Below, piece after piece: positions 33,543-43,663 of a stretch of 64,000 nt of DNA. Every line of letters starts with the position of its first letter. Positions within the stretch are counted from its first letter, which is position 1. The translations under genes and the position numbers were made by a program. The stretch is from Collinsella aerofaciens (GTDB taxonomy: Bacteria > Actinomycetota > Coriobacteriia > Coriobacteriales > Coriobacteriaceae). The DNA is taken from contig NZ_OY725712.1 of the NCBI RefSeq assembly GCF_963360655.1, positions 744,001 to 808,000 of the forward strand. The letters run 5' to 3'. Below the pieces are notes generated by a model. It was not told where the DNA came from and searched no databases. It saw only the letters and a program-made list of their open reading frames with translations.

Positions 33543-35441
33543 TTAATCCAGCTCTTTTAAGCCATGCGCCAGCTGCCAGTACTCGCCGTGCTGGGCGAGC
33601 AGCTCTTCGTGCGTGCCGCGCTCGATGATGCGGCCGTGTTCGAGGACCATGATGGCGTCGGCGTCGCGGACAGTGGACAGGCGGTGCGCGATCATAAACG
33701 TGGTGCGACCGCGCATGATGCGGTCCATACCGCGCTCGATGAGCTTTTCGGTACGCGTGTCAATGGAGCTCGTGGCCTCGTCCAGGATGAGCACCGGCGG
33801 ATCAGCGACGGCCACGCGCGCGATGGCGAGCAGCTGACGCTGACCCTGCGACAGGTTGGCGCCGTCGGCCGTGACCGGTGTGTCGTAGCCCCGCGGCAGG
33901 CGGCGGATAAACGAGTCGGCGCAGGCGGCCTCGGCAGCGGCGCGCACCTCCTCGTCGGTCGCGTCGAGCTTGCCAAAGCGGATGTTCTGCGCAATGGTGC
34001 CGCTAAACAGGTGCGTGTCCTGCAGCACAATGCCGAGCGACCCGCGCAGGCTGGCCTTGGCAATGTGCTTGACGTCGATGCCGTCGTACGTGATCTCGCC
34101 GTCATCAACCTCGTAGAAGCGGTTGATGAGGTTGGTGATGGTCGTCTTTCCGGCACCCGTCGAGCCCACAAACGCGATCTTTTGCCCCGGCTTGGCAAAC
34201 AGGTTGAGGTCCGTGAGCACACGGGTGCCCGGCACGTAGGAAAAGTCCACGGCATGGAAGCGCACGTCGCCGGCAAGCGGGACCAAGCCGCACGTGAGCT
34301 CGGTGCCGTCGGCGGCCACCGCGCGGCCCGACTCATCAACGGCTGCCACGTCATGCAAGTGCCCGTACGCGCCCACGCCCTGGCCCTCGGGAATCTTCCA
34401 CGCCCACGCGGCGTCGCCCGTCTGCACCAGCTCCACGCAGCCCTCGTCCACCTCGGGCTCAAGGTCCATAGCCGCAAACAGGCGCTCGGCACCGGCCAAC
34501 GCGTTGAGCAAGAAGTTGCCGAGCTGCGTAAATTGGTTGATGGGCATGGCGGCCTGGCGCACAAAGACCAGGTAGCTTGCAAGTGCGCCCACATCGGCGA
34601 GCCCCTTGATGCAGAGCATGCCGCCCGCCACGGCGACGATGGCATAGTTGACATAGCCAATCACGACGGTCATGGGCACCATGGAGTTGGCATAGCTCAC
34701 GGCGGCGGTACCGGTGCGGCGAAGCTCGTCGTTGCGGCAGGTGAAGCCGGCGACATTCGCTGCCTCACGGTTAAAGACCTTGATGACCTTTTGGCCCGAG
34801 ACCATTTCTTCGATATATCCGTCCAGGTCGCCAAGCGATGCCTGCTGGGCGGCAAAGAAGCGCTTAGAGCGCGCGCCCGAGTAGCGCGCATACAGCACAA
34901 TGGCTGCATCGCACACGAGCGTGATAATCGTGAGCTGCCAGTTAAGGATGATGAGCATGGCCGTGGTGCCCACGACCTGAATGGCGGCCTGAATCACGTT
35001 GGCAAAGCTGTTGTTGAGCGCCTCGGAGACGGTGTCGACGTCGTTGGTGAAAAAACTCATGATGTCGCCCGAGCGCGTGCTGTCAAAATAACTGAGCGGC
35101 AGCGTCTGGATGTGCGCGAACAGGTCGCGGCGAATATCGGACACCACGCGTTGGGCCGCACGCACCATGATCTGTGAGTAGCCCAGGGCCGAGAGCACGC
35201 CCGCGGCGTAGATGATCGCCGTCAGGATGACCTGCCTGGCAAGCAGTTCCTCCCCGCCCGTGGCCAAACCGTTAACGATGGGGCGCACCATGTAGGTGCC
35301 GGCGAGGCTCGCGATGGCGGCGACAGAGGCGAGCACGCCCACCGCGAGCAACGAGAACTTGGCATGCCCCATGTAGGAGAGCAAGCGGCGTACAGTGCGC
35401 TTGAGGTCGGCCGGGCGTGCTTGGGCTGCGGTCTTAGGCAT
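33543..35441 (-). CDS. ABC exporter half-transporter (second subunit of heterodimer)
   Basis: A 632-residue fused membrane-ATPase protein. Six membrane helices (about residues 25-310) precede an ATPase with Walker A GSTGAGKTT, signature LSQGQRQ, Walker B VLILDEAT and the H-loop IAHRLSTV. An insertion of about 40 residues lies ahead of the ATPase core (about 350-390). The ATG overlaps the end of the upstream half-transporter gene by 8 nt and has AAGGGGGTGAG as its ribosome site; the long frame that continues upstream is not coding. Together they form a multidrug/lipid-type heterodimeric exporter. Confidence 0.88.
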   Translation of the reverse strand: MPKTAAQARPADLKRTVRRLLSYMGHAKFSLLAVGVLASVAAIASLAGTYMVRPIVNGLATGGEELLARQVILTAIIYAAGVLSALGYSQIMVRAAQRVVSDIRRDLFAHIQTLPLSYFDSTRSGDIMSFFTNDVDTVSEALNNSFANVIQAAIQVVGTTAMLIILNWQLTIITLVCDAAIVLYARYSGARSKRFFAAQQASLGDLDGYIEEMVSGQKVIKVFNREAANVAGFTCRNDELRRTGTAAVSYANSMVPMTVVIGYVNYAIVAVAGGMLCIKGLADVGALASYLVFVRQAAMPINQFTQLGNFLLNALAGAERLFAAMDLEPEVDEGCVELVQTGDAAWAWKIPEGQGVGAYGHLHDVAAVDESGRAVAADGTELTCGLVPLAGDVRFHAVDFSYVPGTRVLTDLNLFAKPGQKIAFVGSTGAGKTTITNLINRFYEVDDGEITYDGIDVKHIAKASLRGSLGIVLQDTHLFSGTIAQNIRFGKLDATDEEVRAAAEAACADSFIRRLPRGYDTPVTADGANLSQGQRQLLAIARVAVADPPVLILDEATSSIDTRTEKLIERGMDRIMRGRTTFMIAHRLSTVRDADAIMVLEHGRIIERGTHEELLAQHGEYWQLAHGLKELD

Positions 35442-37263
35442 GGCGCTCACCCCCTTCCAAGGGCGATCCGCATGCGACGGAGGAAAACGGATCATTCGCG
35501 CAACCATCGTCACTGCCGTCGCCGGCTTCCGCGTTCCTCGCAAACTCCATCTGCGAGGCGTAAATCTCCTGGTAGATGTTGTCGCCCGCCAGCAGCTCCT
35601 CGTGCGTGCCCACGCCGTGGACACGACCGTCGTCCAACACCACAATGCGATCGGCATCCATGACACTCGCGATGCGCTGGGCGATGATGAGCACGGTCGT
35701 ATCGGAAATCCGGGCGATGTGCTCGCGAATCTTAGCGTCGGTCGCCATATCGACCGCGCTGGTGGAGTCATCAAAAATGAGCACGCGCGGATGCTTGAGC
35801 AGCGTGCGCGCGATGCACAGGCGTTGCTTCTGGCCACCCGAGACACCGGCGCCGCCTTGGCCCAACTCGCCGTCCAGCCCGCCGATGCGATCAAGGAACT
35901 CGTCCACGCACGCCGCGCGGCAAGCCGCGAGGAGCTCATCGTCCGACGCCTGCGGATTGCCCCACTGCAGGTTCTCGCGCACGGTGCCCGTAAACAGCAC
36001 GTTCTTTTGCAGCACAATGCCCACGGCGTCGCGTAGGGTCGCGAGGTCGTAGTCACGCACGTCACGTCCGCCCACAAGCACGGCGCCCTCGGTAGCGTCG
36101 TACAGGCGCGCAATCAGCTGCACAAGCGAGCTCTTGCCCGATCCCGTACCGCCGAGGATGCCCACCGTCGAGCCGCTCTCGATGCGAAGGTCGATATGCT
36201 CGAGCACATCCTCGGCTGCATCCGCGCGGTATTTAAAGGAAACGTCGCGAAACTCGATACTGCCGTCCGCTGGTGCCGCAATCGCGAGGTCTCCCGCGGG
36301 GTTGGCGATAAAGGGCTCCTCATCGAGCACCTCGGCGATACGGCCCACACTCGTAAGAGCGCGCGTGAGCAGCAAAAACACGTTGGAAATCATCATGAGC
36401 GAATTCATGATCAGCAGCACGTAGCTCATAAAGCCCGTGAGCGAGCCCACGCCCAGCTTGCCGGCGAGAATCATGCGGCCGCCAATCCACAGGATAGAGA
36501 GCGCAGCCACGTACATCGACAGCTGAAACACCGGCAGGTTGAGCACCGCGCTGCCAAAGGTCTTTGTCGCCGTGCCGGCGAGCTCGGTATTGACGGTGTC
36601 GAACTTGGCCTCCTCGTGCTCGGTACGAACGTAGGCCTTGACGGCACGCACGGCGGTGAGGTCTTCCTGTACCACGCCGTTGAGGTGGTCCATCGAGGTC
36701 TGGAGTTGGCGGTAGAGCGGACTGACGCGATAGGTGATGACGCCCAGTACGATTGCCAGCACGGGCAAGATGATCGCAAAGACGTTGGCGAGCGGGCGCG
36801 ACAGCATCAGCGCGTAGATAAGGCCGACGATAAGCGTCACCGGGCCGCGCACCATAGGGCGAAAGCCGTTGCCCACAGCATTTTGGATAACGGTGATGTC
36901 CGTGGTCATGCGGGTGACGAGCGAGCTGGCGTCGTAGTTGTCCAGGTTACCAAAAGCGAGCGTCTGAATCTTTTTGTACTCGGCCTCGCGCAGGTTAGCG
37001 CCTAGGCCCGAGGCAACGCGGGCGGACGTGCGGGCATAACCCAAGCCCAGTACCAGCGAAAGCGCAGCGCACACCAACATGTACGCGCCCTGCAGCAGCA
37101 TGTAGTTGATATCACCCGCAGGCACGCCCACATCGATGATGTTGGCCATGATGACCGGGATAAACAGCTCGAGCACCGTCTCGACCGACACAAAGAACAC
37201 GCCGAGGATGGCATCGCGACGGTATGCCCCTAGATAGGAAAACAGTATTTTGAGATTGCGCAC
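35434..37263 (-). CDS. ABC exporter half-transporter (first subunit of heterodimer)
   Basis: A 609-residue protein. Six membrane helices fill residues 15-320, followed by Walker A GGTGSGKSS, signature VSGGQKQR, Walker B VLIFDDST (a degenerate Glu-to-Asp change) and IAQRIASV (His replaced by Gln). These two changes make this the non-catalytic site typical of heterodimeric exporters such as BmrCD or TM287/288. It overlaps its partner gene. A consensus-like promoter (TTGACA, 16 nt, AATAAT) lies just upstream. The divergent MATE gene suggests a drug-efflux cluster. Confidence 0.88.
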   Translation of the reverse strand: MRNLKILFSYLGAYRRDAILGVFFVSVETVLELFIPVIMANIIDVGVPAGDINYMLLQGAYMLVCAALSLVLGLGYARTSARVASGLGANLREAEYKKIQTLAFGNLDNYDASSLVTRMTTDITVIQNAVGNGFRPMVRGPVTLIVGLIYALMLSRPLANVFAIILPVLAIVLGVITYRVSPLYRQLQTSMDHLNGVVQEDLTAVRAVKAYVRTEHEEAKFDTVNTELAGTATKTFGSAVLNLPVFQLSMYVAALSILWIGGRMILAGKLGVGSLTGFMSYVLLIMNSLMMISNVFLLLTRALTSVGRIAEVLDEEPFIANPAGDLAIAAPADGSIEFRDVSFKYRADAAEDVLEHIDLRIESGSTVGILGGTGSGKSSLVQLIARLYDATEGAVLVGGRDVRDYDLATLRDAVGIVLQKNVLFTGTVRENLQWGNPQASDDELLAACRAACVDEFLDRIGGLDGELGQGGAGVSGGQKQRLCIARTLLKHPRVLIFDDSTSAVDMATDAKIREHIARISDTTVLIIAQRIASVMDADRIVVLDDGRVHGVGTHEELLAGDNIYQEIYASQMEFARNAEAGDGSDDGCANDPFSSVACGSPLEGGERHA

Positions 37264-37303
37264 GCAGGTTCAACCCCCATCAAACGTTGTTCGCAAACGC
37301 ACG

Positions 37304-37332
37304 TATTATTGCGCGCCGAATAATGGTGTCAA
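37304..37332 (-). promoter_or_regulatory. Promoter of the ABC exporter operon
   Basis: On the minus strand TTGACA (37332-37327), a 16-nt spacer and AATAAT (37310-37305) lie about 40 nt upstream of the first ABC gene. ATTATT/AATAAT half-sites form a dyad over this promoter and could bind a repressor; CGGAATAATGGTG recurs at 37402-37414. Confidence 0.5.
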
Positions 37333-37450
37333 GTATTCCGAAATCGTTTTCTGCAAGGTTAGCGCCGGCGGCGAGTTCTCGTGATGTGTGTCCATATTCA
37401 CTCGGAATAATGGTGCGCGAGACTTTTTCGCTCCGACGTCATCACAAACC

Positions 37451-37474
37451 TTGACCCTACAATCGTTATAGGGT
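37451..37474 (+). promoter_or_regulatory. MerR-type operator/promoter of the MATE-merR pair
   Basis: TTGACC overlaps a dyad ACCCT-N11-AGGGT (37454-37474), in the position MerR proteins occupy between widely spaced -35 and -10 elements. TTCACT begins 19 nt after TTGACC. The MATE start is 50 nt downstream. Confidence 0.5.
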
Positions 37475-37523
37475 TTTCACTACACTGGTAGCTAAATGAA
37501 CCAATCCAGAAAGTACCCCGCCC

Positions 37524-38870
37524 ATGGAACACGACCTCACACGCGGCAATGTCCTTAAGACCATCGCGGTCTTTGCCCTGCCTTATATGCTCTCGTACTT
37601 TTTGCAGATGCTCTACGGCATGGCCGACCTGTACATGATGGGGCAGTTTAGCGGCGCCGCCGGCATCACCGCCGTGGGTAATGGCGCGCAGACGCTCTAT
37701 ATCATTACCGTGACGCTCGTGGGCCTGGCCATGGGAACGACGGTCATCGTCGGCCATGCCGTGGGCTCGCGCCGCTTCGACCGCGCCGAGACCGCCATCG
37801 GCAATACCATCACGCTGTTTATGGGCGTCTCGGTGGTGTTGGCTGCCATCTTGTTTGCACTATGCCCGCAGGTTGTGGCGCTCATTGGCACGCCGCCCGA
37901 GGCGGTCGAAGGCACCGCCGCCTACCTGCGTATCTGCTTTGTCGGCATTCCGTTTATCGCCGCATACAACATCCTCTCGGCCATCTTTCGCGGCCTGGGC
38001 GATTCGCGCTCGCCCATGTACGTGATTGGCGTGGCGTGCATCATCAACATCGCGCTCGATTTTCTGTTTATCGGCCACATGGGGCTCGGCCCCGTGGGCG
38101 CGGCGCTCGGCACGGTGACCGCGCAGACGGCCAGCGTTGCCCTCGCGCTCGTGTGGCTCAAGAGCCGCCGCACAAACATCCACGTTAAGCGCAGCGACCT
38201 GCGTCCCCAGCCCGAGGTGCTCGGCAGCATTCTTAAGATCGGCGTGCCCGTGGCCGTGCAGGACGGCTGCATCCAGATGGCGTTTATGTTTATCACCGTC
38301 ATCGCCAACCACCGCGGGCTCGTCGACGCCGCCGCCGTGGGCCTGGTCGAGAAGATGATCAGCTTTTTGTTCATTGTGCCGAGTTCCATGGGCGCCACCG
38401 TCAGTGCGCTCACGGCACAAAACGCCGGTGCGGGCAAGGGCGACCGCGCGCGTCAGGTGCTCAAGGACGCCATGACGATCTCGGTGGTGTACGGCTGCCT
38501 GATCACGGTGCTGATGTGGCTAGTAGCGCCGACGTTTATTGGCTTTTTTGCCAAGGACCCCGCGGTGGTCGCGGCCGGTACCGGCTATATGCACAGTTAT
38601 ATTTTCGATGCAATCTTTGCCGGCATCCACATTTGCTTTAGCGGCTTTTTCGCTGCATACGGCAAGAGCTACATCGGCTTTGCGCACAACGTGCTGGCCG
38701 TGGCACTCATTCGCGTGCCCGGTGCGTGGCTGTTGTCGAACGCCTATTCCGACACGCTGTTTCCCATGGGCATCGCTTCGCCGTGCGGGTCGATTTTGTC
38801 GGCAGTCATCTGTGTTGTCGCGTTTACCGTGCTCAACCGGCGCGGGGCTTTTGACAAGTTGGTAGCGTAG
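37524..38870 (+). CDS. MATE-family multidrug efflux transporter
   Basis: A 448-residue membrane protein with 12 predicted helices and the MATE pattern of two similar halves. It starts with MEHDLTRGNVLKTIAVFALPYMLSYFLQ, typical of the NorM/DinF-like groups in Gram-positives. It probably exports cationic drugs using a Na+ or H+ gradient. The next gene, 77 nt downstream on the same strand, encodes a MerR regulator, and a MerR-type dyad precedes this gene, so the pair is probably self-regulated by a drug-sensing activator. Confidence 0.9.
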   Translation: MEHDLTRGNVLKTIAVFALPYMLSYFLQMLYGMADLYMMGQFSGAAGITAVGNGAQTLYIITVTLVGLAMGTTVIVGHAVGSRRFDRAETAIGNTITLFMGVSVVLAAILFALCPQVVALIGTPPEAVEGTAAYLRICFVGIPFIAAYNILSAIFRGLGDSRSPMYVIGVACIINIALDFLFIGHMGLGPVGAALGTVTAQTASVALALVWLKSRRTNIHVKRSDLRPQPEVLGSILKIGVPVAVQDGCIQMAFMFITVIANHRGLVDAAAVGLVEKMISFLFIVPSSMGATVSALTAQNAGAGKGDRARQVLKDAMTISVVYGCLITVLMWLVAPTFIGFFAKDPAVVAAGTGYMHSYIFDAIFAGIHICFSGFFAAYGKSYIGFAHNVLAVALIRVPGAWLLSNAYSDTLFPMGIASPCGSILSAVICVVAFTVLNRRGAFDKLVA

Positions 38871-38947
38871 CGGATCGTTTGTGTCATACGACGGCCGCGC
38901 CGCACGACCTCGGCGCCCCTTCCCCGCCCATTGAAAGGAGCGGTCCT

Positions 38948-39796
38948 GTGACCGACATGCCAAGTGAACATACTGAGGGCCTGCTCCGCATTGGCGAGGC
39001 GGCGCGCTTGTTTAACCTGAGCGTGGGCACGCTGCGCCATTACGAGCAGATGGGCCTTCTTGACCCGGCGCACATCGATCCGGCGAGCGGGTACCGCTAT
39101 TACGGATCGCGGCAGCTCTCCACCCTCAATACCATCAGCCACCTGCGCGTTCTCGACTTGCCGTTGGCGCAGATCCGTGAGTTTGTGACCACGCGCGATG
39201 TGGACCTTATGCAGCGGCAGCTGACTCAGCAGCAGGAGCTCATCGAGCGCAAGCGCCACGAGCTCGAACGCGTGTCGCGTAAGATCGATAACCGGCTTGC
39301 GCTGCTCCACGATGCCCTGAACACCGAGCTCGACACCATTTGCACAATCGATGTGCCCGAGCTCCGCTGCGTCGTGTTGCGCGAACGCGTCAACCCTACC
39401 GATGCCTATGCGCTAGAGTGGCAAATTCGTCAACTGCAGAAGGGCCAGCACGAGACCTTTGTCTTCCTGGGCAACTTGGGCGTCGGTATTAGCGCCGAGC
39501 GCCTCGCCGCCGGCGACTTTGATGGCTACGACGAGGTCTTTCTACTACTCGATGACACCGATGATTACGTGGGCGACGTCGAGACGCGATCCACCGCGCG
39601 CTGCCTGGCCATAAGCTTTCGCGGCACGCACGGGCAAGCGGGCCCGCGCTATAAGCAGCTGCTCGGCTATATGCGCGAACATAACCTGACACCCGCCGGT
39701 CCATCGCGCGAGATTGCCCTGATCGACGACATCATCAGCGACGACCCCACAACATACGTGACACAGATCACGGTGCCCGTTACTGTGCTCGATTAA
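38948..39796 (+). CDS. MerR-family transcriptional activator with effector-binding domain
   Basis: A 282-residue protein. The N-terminal MerR winged helix reads LLRIGEAARLFNLSVGTLRHYEQMGLL (about residues 12-38) followed by GYRYYGSRQLSTL. A dimerisation coiled coil lies at about 80-125 (QQQELIERKRHELERVSRKI), and the C-terminal half resembles the GyrI-like effector domain of BmrR-type sensors. The GTG start has AAAGGAG 7 nt upstream. It probably senses a compound exported by the MATE pump encoded just before it. A degenerate copy of its 3' end occurs at 40881-40927. Confidence 0.85.
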   Translation: MTDMPSEHTEGLLRIGEAARLFNLSVGTLRHYEQMGLLDPAHIDPASGYRYYGSRQLSTLNTISHLRVLDLPLAQIREFVTTRDVDLMQRQLTQQQELIERKRHELERVSRKIDNRLALLHDALNTELDTICTIDVPELRCVVLRERVNPTDAYALEWQIRQLQKGQHETFVFLGNLGVGISAERLAAGDFDGYDEVFLLLDDTDDYVGDVETRSTARCLAISFRGTHGQAGPRYKQLLGYMREHNLTPAGPSREIALIDDIISDDPTTYVTQITVPVTVLD

Positions 39797-39852
39797 GAAC
39801 CTCCCGGACAGGCATGCAGTGCAGCTCAACTAACGAGCGTCAGCTACAGGAG

Positions 39853-39889
39853 AACCGCCATGTCGAGGACAATCCCCGATATGGCGGTT
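39853..39889. terminator. Bidirectional terminator between merR and vapC
   Basis: AACCGCCATGTCG pairs with CGATATGGCGGTT (one G-T pair). It is followed by TTTTAC on the plus strand and ends directly at the vapC stop on the other side. Confidence 0.65.
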
Positions 39890-40312
39890 TTACTCCTCCG
39901 GAATCGGAAACGCACGGATGAACTCTGCAGGCGAGAAGGTCTTGATGGTCGAGCGCACAAAAGCGGCGCGGTCACGCGTGATGATAAAGTCCACGCCGGC
40001 ACGCTCGGCCATCGCACGGATACAGCCGTCCTCAAAGTCCGGCTCATCGGAATAGGCGGAGGTAAAACAAGCTTCTTGGTCGAGAGGCTCTACCGAGTAG
40101 CTCTTAAGACAGTCGCGCACTACCTCGCGGGCGCGCGCCTCGCCTGCCTGTTTAGTGAGAATGTAGTACGCGTCCTTGAGAGAGCAGGCCGAAACAACAC
40201 CCTCGATAAGTCCCACGTCAACGAGCCCCTTGGTCGTTTGCGCCGCCCCATGCTCCGGCCGGCCCGGCAGCACGCAATCGAGCAGAAAATTGGTATCGAG
40301 AAATGCCCTCAT
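39890..40312 (-). CDS. VapC-like PIN-domain toxin
   Basis: A 140-residue PIN-domain ribonuclease. The opening MRAFLDTNFLLDC gives the first Asp (residue 6) with the usual TN. Later acidic residues are in YSDEPDFEDGCIRAMAERAG and DFIITRDRAAF, completing a four-acid active site. The ATG overlaps the antitoxin stop by 4 nt (ATGA). It is expected to cleave tRNA or rRNA when not bound by the antitoxin. Confidence 0.85.
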   Translation of the reverse strand: MRAFLDTNFLLDCVLPGRPEHGAAQTTKGLVDVGLIEGVVSACSLKDAYYILTKQAGEARAREVVRDCLKSYSVEPLDQEACFTSAYSDEPDFEDGCIRAMAERAGVDFIITRDRAAFVRSTIKTFSPAEFIRAFPIPEE

Positions 40313-40701
40313 AGGTAGCGCTCCCTCGCGACGCGCTTTTCATCTTCAACCGTCATCGTATCGAGCGGCGTTCCCTTTGGCATGTTAGCCACGATATCGA
40401 GATACTCCTGGTAGTCCTCATTCTCCGCGAGCATCTCACGGATCTCCTTCCAGGTGATCTTGGGATGCCACATCGTACCCACGTCGCGCTTGGGCTTGCC
40501 CGTGCCGCACGTCGGTTTTGCGCCCCCACGCTCCTGGGCAGCGTCATATTCCACCGTAACTGGACCTTCATAGTCGAGCGGCACGATCTTGAACAACGGC
40601 TTGCTCCGCTTGAAGACCACAACCTCCTCGCCCTCATTGGCAACCTTTTCGGCCACCTGCGTAAGGTTTTGGCGCAGTTCCGAAAACGCGACGGTAACCA
40701 T
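40309..40701 (-). CDS. Phd/YefM-like antitoxin of the VapC pair
   Basis: A 130-residue protein. Residues 1-40 (VTVAFSELRQNLTQVAEKVANEGEEVVVFKRSKPLFKIVPL) match the Phd/YefM DNA-binding fold. A long hydrophilic extension of about 75 residues follows and should bind the PIN toxin. The ATG has GAGGAG upstream; an extension of 6 residues is less likely. It overlaps vapC by 4 nt. A dyad (TATACAC...GTGTATA) 36 nt upstream is the probable operator. Confidence 0.8.
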   Translation of the reverse strand: MVTVAFSELRQNLTQVAEKVANEGEEVVVFKRSKPLFKIVPLDYEGPVTVEYDAAQERGGAKPTCGTGKPKRDVGTMWHPKITWKEIREMLAENEDYQEYLDIVANMPKGTPLDTMTVEDEKRVARERYL

Positions 40702-40736
40702 AACTGCTCCTCTCAACATATATCTTCACTGCTAAG

Positions 40737-40768
40737 TATACACGTTAATATTAATGTTAAAGTGTATA
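40737..40768. promoter_or_regulatory. Operator candidate of the VapC/Phd-type pair
   Basis: TATACAC (40737-40743) and GTGTATA (40762-40768) flank the perfect palindrome TTAATATTAA (40745-40754), just upstream of the antitoxin gene. Confidence 0.55.
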
Positions 40769-40771
40769 AAA

Positions 40772-40801
40772 CTCATCACAATGGGGCAGCCCCGTTGTGA
40801 G
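40772..40801. repeat. GGGGCAG-loop hairpin, copy g
   Basis: CACAATGGGG pairs with CCCCGTTGTG around a 3-nt loop, with one G-T pair. Its core GGGGCAGCCCC resembles copy a. Confidence 0.65.
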
Positions 40802-40880
40802 ACCTCACTGCGGGGCCCCTTTGCTTTGAATGAATCTTCTATCGCTCCGGAACGACACCGCTCCGCAGGGTCACCCTCAG

Positions 40881-40927
40881 CAACCTACATGACGCAGATC
40901 ATGCTGCCCGCCACCACGCCCAAATAA
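40881..40927 (+). pseudogene. Remnant of a second merR gene 3' end
   Basis: These 47 bp align with the last codons of the MerR gene at 38948-39796. The remnant reads TYMTQIMLPATTPK-stop, the intact gene TYVTQITVPVTVLD-stop. Similarity continues after the stop into AACCTCCCGGA. Nothing recognisable is left upstream, so this is a decayed duplicate. Confidence 0.55.
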
Positions 40928-40965
40928 AAACCTCCCGGAAAGTATCAACCTTTCCGGGAGGTTTT
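40927..40965. terminator. Strong bidirectional terminator after ligA
   Basis: A perfect 16-bp stem, AAAACCTCCCGGAAAG with CTTTCCGGGAGGTTTT around a 7-nt loop. It lies 21 nt after the ligA stop (minus strand) and has T-runs in both directions. Confidence 0.88.
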
Positions 40966-40985
40966 CTAATTTGGTTATCGATGTA

Positions 40986-43247
<2,262 letters not shown>

Positions 43248-43322
43248 CTAGAGTACCACCGGTCGCAATGAGGCCGAATAGCGGTCTCGAACCGCACCGA
43301 ATCGGCAGCCGCCAGACTGGGG

Positions 43323-43525
43323 TGGACAATTAGTTCAGATACGTATAAATCCTAGAGCTGAATCAGGCACGAACACCCCTGTTTCAACTAATTTGGGCTC
43401 CTCGAGACCATGTAAACGTCCCACTCTTCCTTCCAAACACCCATTCGAGCCCCATCCCAATCAAAAATTGCTCAAAACGCATCCCAAGCTGCTCTAGATT
43501 TATACGTATCTGAACTAACTGTCCA
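43323..43525. mobile_element. 203-bp MITE-like element with 35-bp terminal inverted repeats
   Basis: The left end starts TGGACAATTAGTTCAGATAC and the right end is its near-complement over about 35 bp (one substitution and one 1-bp indel). The interior is about 130 bp, more AT-rich than the surroundings, with no reading frame of note. No clear target duplication is visible. The rest of the 449-bp ligA-htrA gap holds only the htrA terminator. Confidence 0.65.
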
Positions 43526-43600
43526 GACCATTATGAACCAGGCCTCTTATCAGCCCCAAGTGATCCGTTTTCCTCCGTCCTCAAGGGATCATCGCGAAAA

Positions 43601-43636
43601 GAGGGGGCTGTCCCGCGTTGGCGGAACAGCCCCCTC
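43601..43636 (-). terminator. Terminator of the HtrA gene
   Basis: GAGGGGGCTGT pairs with ACAGCCCCCTC (perfect, 11 bp), followed on the minus strand by TTTTCG. It lies 28 nt after the protease stop. Confidence 0.8.
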
Positions 43637-43663
43637 TGGCATTGGTATGTGCGATACAGCTCG

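Noticed and set aside
35442-36113. N-terminal extension of the second ABC subunit
   Set aside because: The frame stays open upstream only as a shadow of the partner gene; a good start with a ribosome site lies at 35441.
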